NCBI RefSeq assembly: GCF_019977395.1
Contig: NZ_AP024660.1
Span: forward strand, 124,001-188,000
DNA from: Arthrobacter sp. NicSoilC5
GTDB lineage: Bacteria > Actinomycetota > Actinomycetes > Actinomycetales > Micrococcaceae
Reading direction: 5' to 3'
Length of the DNA: 64,000 nucleotides
A model generated the notes under the pieces. The model did no database searches, was not told the origin of the DNA, and saw nothing but the letters and a program-made list of their open reading frames with translations. Numbering within the stretch: the stretch's first letter is position 1; every line of letters starts with the position of its first letter. Both the position numbers and the translations under genes were made by a program. Positions 63,839-64,000 of the stretch are shown in pieces.

Positions 63839-64000
63839 ACGCATGGCGGCTGCCGGCCGCGCCGTCCCCCTGAACAGCCCCGTGATGGCTGCCGGCATCA
63901 GGGACTTTACCTTCCACGACGGGCATGCCCCCGCCCTGCATGACCTGGCGGTTTCCGTTGCGCCGGGCTCCTTCACGGTCATCCTGGGCGCATCCGGGAG
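63831..64000 (+). CDS. ECF transporter ATP-binding (A) component, cut by window end
   Basis: The first about 56 residues of an ABC ATPase are visible. The Walker A motif has just begun (VILGASG) when the window ends. The GTG start overlaps the EcfT gene by 8 bases; an ATG four codons later (63843) is a possible alternative. It completes the S-T-A operon. It cannot be told whether it is a single or a double-ATPase protein. Confidence 0.8.
   Translation, partial: MPERMAAAGRAVPLNSPVMAAGIRDFTFHDGHAPALHDLAVSVAPGSFTVILGASG

Noticed and set aside
1..64000. tRNA, rRNA, CRISPR array or intact insertion sequence
   Set aside because: None seen on reading both strands; small structured RNAs without strong motifs could be missed by eye.

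Overview
This is a dense, high-GC chromosomal segment from an actinobacterium. Gene content and order point to Micrococcaceae (Arthrobacter/Pseudarthrobacter type). Indicators are the SepH (DUF3071), DUF3093, DUF3710, DUF3159, DUF4191, DUF4192, DUF5998 and DUF7455 families, a primary sigma factor with an acidic Ala/Lys-rich N-terminus, a fused CydDC, a tricorn protease and many GTG starts. It reads as core chromosome: I see no rRNA, tRNA, CRISPR array, complete insertion sequence or prophage. The genus call is inference.

Layout. 1-4.1 kb (minus strand): an EamA exporter, DUF3817 and DUF4191 membrane proteins, and the lipoate operon lipB-lipA. 4.2-11.4 kb: a membrane Ser/Thr kinase, a TIGR01777 epimerase, a large tricorn protease, an OsmC protein and a small membrane protein. 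11.5-14.7 kb (minus): the lipoylated E2 acyltransferase and its E3 partner lpdA, the consumers of the LipB/LipA product. 15-20.6 kb: pepA, a PAC2-family protein, an MFS transporter and a DUF4192 protein. 20.9-25 kb: sigA, a zinc-ribbon protein and topoisomerase IV parE; the partner parC lies at 33.8-36.4 kb. 25-32.9 kb: an M56 metalloprotease and BlaI-type repressor, divergent from a cytochrome bd operon cydA-cydB-cydDC. 33-44 kb: a DinB protein, an ABC-transporter relic, parC, a GNAT/acyl-CoA-synthetase-like acetyltransferase, DUF5998, an AlkP-superfamily enzyme, thymidine kinase, a DUF222-HNH protein and a RibD/DHFR-like reductase. 44-53.7 kb: sepH, DUF3093, dut, a three-gene DUF operon, two RCK/TrkA proteins, a KimA-like potassium importer and an RNA methyltransferase, an order I recall from the Mycobacterium tuberculosis dut-ceoBC region. 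53.8-64 kb: aconitase, a dxs operon, an aldo/keto reductase, a nucleoside hydrolase and an ECF vitamin/nucleobase-type transporter cut by the window end.

The most interesting locus is the M56/BlaI pair facing the cyd operon. Three 17-bp dyads of the form TTCTAC-N5-GTAGAA lie in the shared intergenic region. One covers the best cydA -10 box and one lies just downstream of it. The protease has no beta-lactam sensor domain. This suggests a BlaR/BlaI-like proteolytic switch that controls the terminal oxidase instead of a beta-lactamase. A second recurring signal is a -10-like hexamer exactly 6 nt before a start codon with no Shine-Dalgarno, which fits leaderless transcripts at several genes.
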